Shown here one piece after another: positions 1 to 6,389 of a DNA stretch of 10,561 nt. How positions within the stretch are numbered: the first letter of the stretch is position 1; each line of letters starts with the position of its first letter. The notes under the pieces are model-generated. The model was not told the origin of the DNA, did no database searches, and saw only the letters and a list, made by a program, of their open reading frames with translations. The translations under genes were made by a program, and so were the position numbers. The DNA is taken from NCBI GenBank assembly GCA_023392205.1, contig JAEVZN010000178.1:1-10561 (forward strand). Direction: 5' to 3'. This DNA comes from Pseudomonadota bacterium. Its GTDB lineage: Bacteria > Pseudomonadota > Alphaproteobacteria > Rhizobiales > Xanthobacteraceae.

Positions 1-456
1 CACCAGCACCATACCGAGCCAGTAATGCGGCGTGGACACACCTGCGATCGAGATCGTCGTGACGATCTTTTCGACCCATGCATCCCGGAAATAGCCGGCC
101 AGAATTCCGAACAGCAGGCCAAAAAAGAAGCCGATCAGGCTCGCGACGACGGCAAGCCGCAGTGTATTGACGACCGCCCGCATGACCTCCTCGGTCACGG
201 AGCGTCCGGACGCGATTGACGTCCCGAGATCTCCATGCAGGGCGTTCCAGACCCACATGCCGAATTGCACCGGCAACGGACGGTCGAAGCCGTATGCCTT
301 GCGCATCTGCTCGGCCAGTTCCTGCGAGGCATCGGCCGGCAGCACCGACACCAATGGATCGCCCGGCGCGATATGGACGAGCAGGAAACACACCAGCGCA
401 ACTGCGATGACGACCGGGATGGCGAAAACGATACGCTTGACGATGTAGACAAGCAT
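1..456 (-). CDS. DppB/GsiC-type ABC transporter permease, N-terminal part (runs off window)
   Basis: This is the first 152 residues of an inner-membrane permease of the peptide/nickel ABC importer family (BPD_transp_1, DppB/OppB/GsiC type). It would form half of the translocation channel fed by a periplasmic binding protein. The sequence shows the family's N-terminal hydrophobic helix (about residues 8-29), then the periplasmic stretch with APGDPL at 30-35, YGFDRPLPVQ at 55-64 and GDLGTS at 75-80. NTLRLAV at 97-103 opens the next membrane segment (about 100-122), and a further segment begins near 135. The ATG at 454-456 follows a GGGAG ribosome site about a dozen bases upstream. It lies 114 bp downstream of the SBP1 gene on the same strand, so it is probably in the same operon, with the partner permease and ATPases beyond the left edge. 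Family assignment is firm; the substrate is unknown. Confidence 0.93.
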   Translation of the reverse strand, partial: MLVYIVKRIVFAIPVVIAVALVCFLLVHIAPGDPLVSVLPADASQELAEQMRKAYGFDRPLPVQFGMWVWNALHGDLGTSIASGRSVTEEVMRAVVNTLRLAVVASLIGFFFGLLFGILAGYFRDAWVEKIVTTISIAGVSTPHYWLGMVLV

Positions 457-535
457 CGATGCCTCACTCCCGAACTGGCTTAATTCCAGACTGATGCGCG
501 TATGTCGGCATCTTATGTTCCCCCAGTCAATGGGC

Positions 536-564
536 GCCGCGGCTGTTCACAGCCAGACCGCGGC
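536..564 (-). other. Intercistronic stem-loop between SBP1 and permease genes
   Basis: An imperfect hairpin lies 6 bp past the SBP1 stop codon. An inner perfect stem GGCTG/CAGCC closes a TTCA loop (541-554). Outer arms GCCGC (536-540) and GCGGC (560-564) also pair, leaving a 5-base bulge on one side. No T-run follows on the minus strand, so it is not a classic terminator. Hairpins at this position are known in binding-protein-dependent operons, where they protect the binding-protein mRNA and lower expression of the downstream permease; that role here is inferred. Confidence 0.5.
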
Positions 565-570
565 GATGTC

Positions 571-2172
571 TCAGCGCGCCATGGTAATCGACGAGAAATT
601 CTGGAACCAGTTTTTGGCCTGGATGAAGCCCTTGACCCTGGCGCTCATCGCACGCGGATTCACGTCGTGCGTCACCATGAGAAACAGAGCATCGTCCACG
701 AATTTCTCGTGCACTTTCTGCAGAACCTTTGTCTGCTCCGCAGGATCGAAGGTGGTCCGGATCTCATCGAACATCTTGTCGATGTCCGGGTCGCAGTAAT
801 GGCCCCAATTGGTGCCGCCGGGTGGCGCAAGATTGCATTGCATGTGCCTGATGAAGCCGGTGAACGGATCCTGGATGAAGTAGCTGTAATTCATCGCCGT
901 GCCGCCGCGCGTCGAGGCGTCCTTCGCGCCGGCGCGCCAGATATTGATCAGCACGTTCCATTCGACGACTTCGAACGCGACGTCGATTCCCGCTTCCGCC
1001 AGGTTTTGCTGCACGAACTCGTTCATCGTCAGCGGCTGCATCTGGCCGGAGCCCGACGTCGAAATCAGAATCTTGGTCTTGAGCGGCTTGCCCGGCCCGT
1101 ATCCGGCTTCAGCCAGCAGTTTCTTCGCCTGTGGAAGATCGCGCTTCAGCACGAAGGACGGCTTACCAAACCACTGATGACCGGGCGGAAAGAAGCCTTC
1201 GGCCGGAATCATCAGGCCGCTGAGTAACTCCTTCATACCTTCGCGATCGACTGCGAGGTTCGCCGCCTTGCGCACCCGGATGTCGTTCCAGGGCGAGCCT
1301 TCGATGCGCGAAAAATGCCAGGTCCAGTTATGCGGATAGGCGTTGGCGACAATCTCGAACCCCGCCTTTTTCAGGGAAGGGATAGCATCAGGCGACGGCG
1401 CCTCGATCCAGTCGACCTGCCCCGATCGCAACGCCGCGACGCGCGTATTGGCTTCCGGCAAGGGCAACAGAACCAGCCGGTCGAGTTTCGGCCGGCGCGT
1501 CTCGTCCCAGTATTCCGCGTTCGGCACGAGTTCGGCCCGCTCGCGCGGCACGAACGCCGCCAGCTTCCAGGGACCGGTGCCGGACGGTGTTTTTGCAAAC
1601 GCGTCCCAGCTCTTGCCGACCTTCTCCCATTGAGCCGGCGACGACATCATGATCCAGGCAATCTGATACGGCAGCGTGGCGTCGGGGGACTTCGTGGTGA
1701 TCTCGACCTCGTATTTGTCGATGACTTTGTAGCCGGCGACCGCCGGTATGCGGGAGCGGCCCTGCCCGGACTGACGGGGGTCGAATTGCGGGCTGTCCGT
1801 CTTCAGGAGCTTGTCGAGATTCCACACCACCGCGTCGGCGGTGAATTCCGAGCCGTCATGGAATTTCACGCCTTCGCGCAGCGTGAAAATCCATTTGGTC
1901 TTGTCGCTCTCATCAACGCTCCACTTGGTCGCGAGACCCGGCGAAAGGTCCGACGGCTTGTCGGCAGACGAAAGGTCCCAGTTGATGAGCGCGTCATAGA
2001 CCGTATAGCCCATGAAGCGCTGGCCCTCGCCGCCCTGGTCGGTCTGTCCGGTGGTGAGCGGAATATCGGCGGCCGTCATGCCGATGCGCAGGACACCTTG
2101 CGCGGAGGCGTGCTGCGCGGCGCCCGAAAATACCAGTGCAGTCCCAAGCGCGATGATGCGGATACCGATCAT
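571..2172 (-). CDS. ABC transporter substrate-binding protein, SBP_bac_5 family (SBP1)
   Basis: A 533-residue periplasmic solute-binding protein of the peptide/nickel/opine family (cluster C, SBP_bac_5). A Sec signal peptide spans residues 1-24, ending ASA before QG, with no lipobox cysteine, so it should be freely periplasmic. Family landmarks include VYDALINWD near the start of the mature domain, the FTLREGVKFHDGS segment with ADAVVWNLDKLL after it, GTGPWKL, and DIRVRKAANLAVDREGM in the second half. The ATG at 2170-2172 is chosen because GGAGGGG lies just upstream and the signal peptide begins there; the frame stays open for 268 more codons, but that stretch is antisense to the racemase gene. 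It precedes a DppB-type permease and is divergent from the racemase across 87 bp. A sigma-54-like promoter lies upstream. It is clearly paralogous to the product at 3064-4719 but lacks a short insertion found there. The ligand is not readable from sequence. Confidence 0.95.
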   Translation of the reverse strand: MIGIRIIALGTALVFSGAAQHASAQGVLRIGMTAADIPLTTGQTDQGGEGQRFMGYTVYDALINWDLSSADKPSDLSPGLATKWSVDESDKTKWIFTLREGVKFHDGSEFTADAVVWNLDKLLKTDSPQFDPRQSGQGRSRIPAVAGYKVIDKYEVEITTKSPDATLPYQIAWIMMSSPAQWEKVGKSWDAFAKTPSGTGPWKLAAFVPRERAELVPNAEYWDETRRPKLDRLVLLPLPEANTRVAALRSGQVDWIEAPSPDAIPSLKKAGFEIVANAYPHNWTWHFSRIEGSPWNDIRVRKAANLAVDREGMKELLSGLMIPAEGFFPPGHQWFGKPSFVLKRDLPQAKKLLAEAGYGPGKPLKTKILISTSGSGQMQPLTMNEFVQQNLAEAGIDVAFEVVEWNVLINIWRAGAKDASTRGGTAMNYSYFIQDPFTGFIRHMQCNLAPPGGTNWGHYCDPDIDKMFDEIRTTFDPAEQTKVLQKVHEKFVDDALFLMVTHDVNPRAMSARVKGFIQAKNWFQNFSSITMAR

Positions 2173-2225
2173 AGCCCCTCCTACGGTTAGCACTTGCAGC
2201 CGCCGCCGCTCCGTTCCACTGATAG

Positions 2226-2242
2226 AGCAAGGGTTGTGCCAA
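2226..2242 (-). promoter_or_regulatory. Sigma-54 (-24/-12) promoter of the SBP1 gene
   Basis: On the minus strand the element reads TTGGCAC-AACCC-TTGCT. It matches the RpoN consensus YTGGCACGRNNNTTGCW at 13 of 14 specified positions, including the invariant GG and GC with the required 10-base spacing; only the G after CAC differs (A). The -12 C is at 2227, which predicts a transcript start near 2215 and a leader of about 43 bases before the SBP1 ATG. The site sits in the 87-bp gap shared with the divergent racemase gene, close to that gene's ribosome site. Confidence 0.75.
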
Positions 2243-2259
2243 GCGACAGGGAGACCGCG

Positions 2260-3018
2260 ATGCGGCTTTTGCTTCTCAATGCGAATGCCAGCCAGTCCAT
2301 CACCGATCTGGTCGTCGCGGCCGCGCGCCCGCTTGTAGCGCCTGGCACTGAAGTAACCGGGGCGACCGGCCGCTTTGGGCCTCGTTATATCGGCACGCGG
2401 GCCGCCTATGCGATCGCCAGTCATGCGGCCCTCGATGCCTATGCAGCATTTGGTCAGGGTGCGGATGCAATTGTGCTCGCCTGCTTCGGCGACCCCGGCC
2501 TTGGCGCCTTGCGCGAGGTTGCATCGGTGCCTGTGATCGGAATGGCGGAGGCAGGCTGCCTTGCGGCTGCGCGCGGGGGACGCCGGTTTGCCATTGTGAC
2601 CGGCGGCGAGCGCTGGATTCCGATACTCACCGAGTATGTCGCAACACTCGGATTGTCCGGACAGCTTGCGGGCGTTTATGCCGTGGCGCCGACGGGCGCC
2701 GACATCGCGGCCAATCCCGAAGGCAGCATCGCCCTGCTCGCGGACGGATGCCGGAAAGCGGTGAAACGCTTTGATGCCGATGTCGTGGTGCTGGGTGGCG
2801 CTGGCCTCGCACCGATCGCGCCGCGCGTCGCAAGGATGCTGGATTTTTCGGTGATTGACGGCCTCGCGGCCGCCATCACGGCGGCAGAGGCCGCCGCATC
2901 GACGCCGGGCCGTTGCGCATATCCGGACCGTCTCACCGAGCCGCTTCCGGCGGTCGGGTTGACGGCAGAACTGCATATGATGCTGCAGCGACCTGCCGGC
3001 AGCGCCGCAGCGCCCTGA
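2260..3018 (+). CDS. Asp/Glu/hydantoin racemase family protein with a single catalytic cysteine
   Basis: A 252-residue cytosolic protein of the Asp/Glu/hydantoin racemase superfamily (PF01177), close in length to hydantoin and allantoin racemases (about 230-250). The N-terminal strand LLLLNANASQS (3-13) corresponds to the usual NPNT motif, with Ala replacing Pro at residue 8. LACFGDPGL (73-81) carries the first catalytic Cys, C75, and VIGMAEAG (92-99) follows as in HyuE-type enzymes. The second catalytic motif, normally LGCAGM or LGCTG, reads LGGAGL here, with Gly180 at the cysteine position, so an ordinary two-base racemase mechanism is doubtful. The start at 2260 follows AGGGAG with about 6 bases spacing and matches the family's N-terminus. 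It is divergent from SBP1 and convergent with SBP2, suggesting a role in processing the imported compound. It could be a racemase variant, an isomerase or a decarboxylase. Confidence 0.9.
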   Translation: MRLLLLNANASQSITDLVVAAARPLVAPGTEVTGATGRFGPRYIGTRAAYAIASHAALDAYAAFGQGADAIVLACFGDPGLGALREVASVPVIGMAEAGCLAAARGGRRFAIVTGGERWIPILTEYVATLGLSGQLAGVYAVAPTGADIAANPEGSIALLADGCRKAVKRFDADVVVLGGAGLAPIAPRVARMLDFSVIDGLAAAITAAEAAASTPGRCAYPDRLTEPLPAVGLTAELHMMLQRPAGSAAAP

Positions 3019-3026
3019 ACGGAGTG

Positions 3027-3053
3027 GCAGCGCCGCGTCTCGCGCGGCGCTGC
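3027..3053. terminator. Strong hairpin between convergent racemase and SBP2 genes
   Basis: A perfect 11-bp stem (3027-3037 with 3043-3053, arm GCAGCGCCGCG) closes a 5-base loop, 8 bp after the racemase stop and 10 bp before the SBP2 stop. It has the position and strength of a bidirectional transcription terminator. No good T-run follows on either strand (GTTGT on the plus side), so termination may be inefficient or factor-assisted, or the hairpin may mainly protect mRNA 3' ends. Confidence 0.65.
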
Positions 3054-3063
3054 GTTGTACTCA

Positions 3064-4719
3064 TCAGTTTATCGTCATGGTCGAGAAATCGACGAACCAG
3101 CTCTTGGGCTGTACGAAGCCCTTGATCTTCGGCGACATGGCACGCGGACCCACATCGTGCGCGACGAACAGGAACGCCGCTTCGTCGACAGAGCGTTCAT
3201 GCAAGGCGGCCAGTGCCTTGTCGCGTTCGGCCGGATCGAAGGCTACCCGCACGGCCGCGACCAGCTTGTCGTATTCCGGTTCGTTGATGAAACCCCAGTT
3301 GTTCGACACCGGCGGTGCCATCTTGGAATCCAGGAACCGGATCATGGCAAAGAACGGGTCCATGGCCGCGTAGGTGACGTTGGTGGCGTGCGAACCGCGT
3401 GCGGATTCATCCTTGGCGCCCCGGCGCCAGTTGGTGAACAGCGTATTCCATTCGATCACGTCGAGTTCAACATCGAAGAAACACTCCGCGAGGCTCTGCT
3501 GGATGAACTCGTTCATCGGTAACGGCAGCATCTGTCCGGAGCCGGACGCCGATGTCTGCGTCTTCACCTTGAGACGCTTGGACTTGGAGAAGCCGGCTTC
3601 GGTCATCAGCTTGCGCGCCTGTTCCGGATCGTACTTGATCTCGAATTTGGGATTGCCGCGCCAGGGATGACCGGGTTCGAAGGTGCCGGTTGCCGGCGCC
3701 ATCAACCCGCCGAGCAGACCGTCCTTCATCGCATTGCGATCAATGCACAGATTGGCCGCCTTGCGCACGCGGATGTCGTTCCAGGGCGAGCCTTCGATGC
3801 GGCTGAATTGCCACGGCCAGACATGCGGCTGCTCATTCGCATGAATGACAAAGCCACGCTGCTTGATCTGCGGCAACGCATCGGGCGACGGATTCTCGAT
3901 CCAGTCGACCTGACCCGACAGCAATGCCGCCGTGCGGGCATTCGCTTCCGGCATCGGCAGCAGCACAAGCCTGTCGACCTTCGGACGGCGCGCGGGATTC
4001 CAGTATCCTTCATTCTTCACAAGTTCGAGGCGCTCGCGCGGGACGAACCGGTCCATCTTCCAGGGACCGGTGCCGGACGCGTTGCGAGAGAACGCATCCC
4101 AGGCCTGCTTCGCCTTTTCCTTCGGATCGGCGGCACTGGCCTCGTCATAGAGCTTCTTCCAGTGCGCGGGAGACGCCATGAACAGGTTGGTCAGGTTGAT
4201 CGGCAACAGCGATTCCGGGGCTGACGTCGTGAGTTCGACGGTCAGGTCGTCGATCTTGCGGGCGCTGCGGAGCGTCGGCATGCGCGAAGCGGTCACACCA
4301 ACCTGGCTGGCATCGAAATGCGGTGCGTCCTGCTTCAGCACCTTCTCGACATTCCACACCACAGCATCCGCATTGAAATCGGAGCCATCGTGGAATTTCA
4401 CGCCGGGCCGCAGCTTGAAAATCCATTTTGTATTGTCGTCCGGCGACACGGCCCATTCGGTCGCGAGGCCGGGAACAATGACACTTGGTTTCTCTGCCGA
4501 GGACAGATCCCACAGCGTCAGCCCCTCATACATCGTATTGCCGGTGAAACGGTTGCCTTCGAAGCCCTGATCCGGCTGGCCGAGGGTGCGCGGGATATCC
4601 GCGGCGGTCATGCCGATCCGCACCGTCGATTGAGCGGCGGCCGACAGCGGAAACACGACCAGGGCGGCGCCCAGAACCAAGGCTGGGCCGAACTTCAGGA
4701 CTGCAACTGGGTTTAACAT
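3064..4719 (-). CDS. ABC transporter substrate-binding protein, SBP_bac_5 family (SBP2, paralogue of SBP1)
   Basis: A 551-residue periplasmic peptide/opine-type binding protein (SBP_bac_5). The signal peptide is residues 1-29, cleaved after SAAA before QS, with no lipobox. It aligns with SBP1 along its whole length. Shared blocks include RIGMTAADIP at the mature N-terminus, WDLSSA, VKFHDGS, ADAVVWN, FVPRER, LSGQVDWIE versus RSGQVDWIE, SRIEGSPWNDIRVRKAANL and SGSGQM. By eye more than half the residues are identical. SBP2 carries an insertion of roughly 15 residues (around DPKEKAKQAWDAF) absent from SBP1. The ATG at 4717-4719 is preferred over one 12 codons upstream because AGGGAG precedes it and the signal peptide starts there. 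No permease gene adjoins it, so it may share SBP1's permease. A sigma-54-like element and a dyad lie upstream, and the M20 hydrolase gene is divergent from it. The ligand is unknown. Confidence 0.95.
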   Translation of the reverse strand: MLNPVAVLKFGPALVLGAALVVFPLSAAAQSTVRIGMTAADIPRTLGQPDQGFEGNRFTGNTMYEGLTLWDLSSAEKPSVIVPGLATEWAVSPDDNTKWIFKLRPGVKFHDGSDFNADAVVWNVEKVLKQDAPHFDASQVGVTASRMPTLRSARKIDDLTVELTTSAPESLLPINLTNLFMASPAHWKKLYDEASAADPKEKAKQAWDAFSRNASGTGPWKMDRFVPRERLELVKNEGYWNPARRPKVDRLVLLPMPEANARTAALLSGQVDWIENPSPDALPQIKQRGFVIHANEQPHVWPWQFSRIEGSPWNDIRVRKAANLCIDRNAMKDGLLGGLMAPATGTFEPGHPWRGNPKFEIKYDPEQARKLMTEAGFSKSKRLKVKTQTSASGSGQMLPLPMNEFIQQSLAECFFDVELDVIEWNTLFTNWRRGAKDESARGSHATNVTYAAMDPFFAMIRFLDSKMAPPVSNNWGFINEPEYDKLVAAVRVAFDPAERDKALAALHERSVDEAAFLFVAHDVGPRAMSPKIKGFVQPKSWFVDFSTMTIN

Positions 4720-4766
4720 CGTTTCTCCCTCAACACGGTTGTTTGGAAGGCTCACAGCCGGGAAGC

Positions 4767-4783
4767 ATCAAGGAACGTGCCAA
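4767..4783 (-). promoter_or_regulatory. Probable sigma-54 (-24/-12) promoter of the SBP2 gene
   Basis: The minus strand reads TTGGCACG-TTCC-TTGAT. The -24 half is perfect against the RpoN consensus YTGGCACGRNNNTTGCW and the spacing is exact, with 12 of 14 specified positions matching. One mismatch falls on the well-conserved -12 C (A here), so the site should be weaker than the one before SBP1. The predicted start is near 4756, with a leader of about 37 bases. Its distance from the ATG (49 bases for the -12 position) is almost the same as for SBP1 (55). Confidence 0.55.
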
Positions 4784-4837
4784 GTAGGAAACGTGCCTCC
4801 CGCACCGCTTTTGGTTGATTCTTCTGCAACACTTGAA

Positions 4838-4866
4838 TGCAATTGCCGCTAAAATAGGCGAGTGCA
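4838..4866. promoter_or_regulatory. Inverted repeat at enhancer position upstream of SBP2
   Basis: TGCAATTGCC (4838-4847) and GGCGAGTGCA (4857-4866) form an inverted repeat with 8 of 10 positions matching and a 9-base AT-rich spacer. Measured from the predicted SBP2 transcript start it lies at about -80 to -110, the usual place for an enhancer-binding activator of sigma-54 promoters. The TGCA ends recall NtrC sites, but the spacing is wider than the NtrC consensus, so the binding protein is not identified. Confidence 0.4.
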
Positions 4867-4963
4867 TCGCAGCAAGCCACGGCTCATTTGCCTGCTTACC
4901 CAAGCAAAGCCGTCGACAGATCACGCCGGGGCTCTGCCCTCGATCTTTCACGCGATCTTTTAA

Positions 4964-4993
4964 TTGACAATGCCAAGCAGCAGCGTGCGCAAT
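4964..4993 (+). promoter_or_regulatory. Candidate sigma-70-type promoter for the M20 hydrolase gene
   Basis: A perfect -35 hexamer TTGACA (4964-4969) is followed after 18 bases by CGCAAT (4988-4993), which matches the -10 consensus at only three positions. A start near 5000 would give a short leader of about 28 bases. The -35 is good, the -10 poor, so activity may depend on an activator. Confidence 0.35.
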
Positions 4994-5027
4994 TCACTCC
5001 TCACGCTTGGGCAGGTTTTTCCGCATC

Positions 5028-6350
5028 ATGAAATCTGAGAACGTTCAGCCGCCCGGTATCGGCAATCTCGCGATCGATCCCGATCGTCTCTGGGACGATA
5101 TCATGGGGACGGCAGCCTTCGGCGCAACCGCGAAGGGCGGCATCTGCCGCCTCACCCTCAGCGACGAAGACCGGCAGGTGCGCGACTGGTTCAAGGCGCG
5201 CGCCGAATATCTCGGCTGCCGCGTCACCGTCGACGACATGGGCAACATGTTCGCGCGCATGGACGGCAGCCAGGCCGGCATCGCACCGATCGCGATGGGC
5301 AGCCATCTCGACACCCAGCCAACCGGCGGCAAGTTCGACGGCATACTTGGTGTTCTCGCCGCGCTGGAGGTCCTGCGCACGCTACGCGAAGCCGGCTACC
5401 AGACTTTCGCGCCGATCGAGGCGATCAACTTCACCAACGAGGAAGGTTCGCGTTTCGCGCCGGCGCTGATTGCATCCGGCGTTTTCAGCGGGGCTTTCGA
5501 CCGCAGCTATGCCGTGATGCAGAAGGATCGCAACGGCACAGCCTTCGGGGAAGCACTCGAGCGGATCGGCTATCGGGGAGCCGAGCGCTGCGGCGACCAT
5601 CCGCTTTCAGCCTATTTCGAATTGCATATCGAGCAAGGTCCGATCCTCGAACGCGAGAATTGCGACATCGGCGTTGTGACCGGCGCGCAGGGCGTGCGCT
5701 GGTTCGACGCCACGATGATCGGTCAGGACGCCCACACCGGCGCGACGCCGATGACCATGCGAAGAAACGCGCTGGTCGGAACCGCGCGCATCATCGACGC
5801 CGTGGACGCCATCGCGAAGCGGCATCCACCGCATGCAGTCGCGACCGTCGGCTCGATCGAATCCAGGCCCAATTCGCGCAACGTGGTGCCGAGCGAAACG
5901 GTTTTCACCATCGACCTTCGTCATCCGGACGCGGCCATTCTCGAGACGATGGAGGCGGAGATTCGTGTAGAGTTCGATGCGACGCTTCGCGATCTCTATC
6001 TGACGGGCACGCTGACGCGCATCTGGGAGCAGCCGCCGGTCGCCTTCGATCCCGGCTGCCTCGACGCGATCCGCCGCGCGATCACCCGGACGCCGTTCAC
6101 GCAGCGCGACATCGTGTCGGGTGCCGCGCATGATGCGGTCTTCATCTCGCGGGTCGCACCGGCGGCGATGATCTTTGCGCCCTGCAAGGACGGCATCAGC
6201 CACAACGAAGCGGAGTTTTCCTCACGCGAGCAATGCGGCAAGGCCGCCCAGATGCTGCTGCTGAGCGTGCTGGAATACGACCGGCACCTTGCAGCCACCA
6301 GCGTGCCGCCGCCTGCATGCCGGTCTGTCCCGCCCTCCGAGCGATCTTGA
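5028..6350 (+). CDS. M20-family Zn-dependent hydrolase (N-carbamoyl-L-amino-acid hydrolase / allantoate amidohydrolase type)
   Basis: A 440-residue cytosolic metallo-amidohydrolase of the M20 hydantoinase/carbamoylase group, which hydrolyses N-carbamoyl or ureido groups to release amino acids, CO2 and ammonia. Metal and catalytic motifs are all present: GSHLDTQ (H93, D95), GGKFDG (D104), NEEGSRF (E138, E139), ELHIEQGP (H200) and GISHNE (H392). The lid/dimerisation domain shows DAHTGATPM (H236), and SGAAHDA (364-370) matches the family's SGAGHDA. Where relatives usually have RRDA after TPM, this protein has RRNA (N247). Length is slightly above the usual 410-420, with a loose Pro/Ser-rich tail. 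The ATG at 5028 fits the family start; a TTG 21 bases upstream is possible and the ribosome site (GGCAGG) is distant and weak. Its divergence from SBP2 suggests it processes what the transporter brings in. No hydantoinase lies in the window, so hydantoins themselves are not demonstrated substrates. Confidence 0.93.
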   Translation: MKSENVQPPGIGNLAIDPDRLWDDIMGTAAFGATAKGGICRLTLSDEDRQVRDWFKARAEYLGCRVTVDDMGNMFARMDGSQAGIAPIAMGSHLDTQPTGGKFDGILGVLAALEVLRTLREAGYQTFAPIEAINFTNEEGSRFAPALIASGVFSGAFDRSYAVMQKDRNGTAFGEALERIGYRGAERCGDHPLSAYFELHIEQGPILERENCDIGVVTGAQGVRWFDATMIGQDAHTGATPMTMRRNALVGTARIIDAVDAIAKRHPPHAVATVGSIESRPNSRNVVPSETVFTIDLRHPDAAILETMEAEIRVEFDATLRDLYLTGTLTRIWEQPPVAFDPGCLDAIRRAITRTPFTQRDIVSGAAHDAVFISRVAPAAMIFAPCKDGISHNEAEFSSREQCGKAAQMLLLSVLEYDRHLAATSVPPPACRSVPPSERS

Positions 6351-6365
6351 AGCGGACATTTTGTA

Positions 6366-6382
6366 GCGGATCGCATATCCGC
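6366..6382. terminator. Small hairpin between M20 hydrolase gene and tRNA
   Basis: GCGGAT (6366-6371) pairs with ATCCGC (6377-6382) across a 5-base loop, 15 bp after the hydrolase stop and 7 bp from the tRNA 3' end. On the minus strand it is followed by TACAAAATG rather than a T-run. It could end either convergent transcript, but a 6-bp stem without a U tract is weak evidence. Confidence 0.3.
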
Positions 6383-6389
6383 GACTGCG

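Larger units (their letters stand above)
4720..5027. promoter_or_regulatory. 308-bp divergent intergenic region, SBP2 / M20 hydrolase
   Basis: This gap holds the control signals for both neighbours and no credible gene. From the SBP2 side it contains the AGGGAG ribosome site, a -24/-12 element (4767-4783) and a near-repeat of GGAACGTGCC just above it (4772-4781 and 4787-4797). A partial IHF-like core AATCAA on the minus strand (4815-4820) and an inverted repeat (4838-4866) follow. A weak housekeeping-type promoter (4964-4993) faces the hydrolase gene. The sequence is visibly more AT-rich than the flanking genes, as expected for regulatory DNA. Confidence 0.6.

Noticed and set aside
502..2190. 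Long open frames on the plus strand opposite SBP1 (502-1227 and 1315-2190)
   Set aside because: Their translations are Arg-rich shadows of a high-GC gene with no recognisable domain, while the minus-strand product matches a known family end to end.
2184..2202. A plus-strand GG...GC pair that might be a sigma-54 promoter for the racemase
   Set aside because: The spacing is 9 rather than 10 bases, and this spacing is not tolerated by RpoN.
2173..2976. A 268-codon upstream extension of the SBP1 reading frame, open on the minus strand
   Set aside because: It is antisense to the racemase gene, its translation is Arg/Cys-rich without domains, and SBP1 has its own ribosome site and signal peptide at 2172.
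4730..4951. A 73-codon minus-strand open frame in the SBP2/hydrolase intergenic region
   Set aside because: It covers the -24/-12 element and the dyad, has no convincing ribosome site, and its Cys-rich product resembles nothing known.
5007..5030. A sigma-54-like element (TTGGGCAGG...CCGC) directly before the hydrolase ATG
   Set aside because: The GG to GC distance is 11 rather than 10 bases and the transcript would begin after the start codon.
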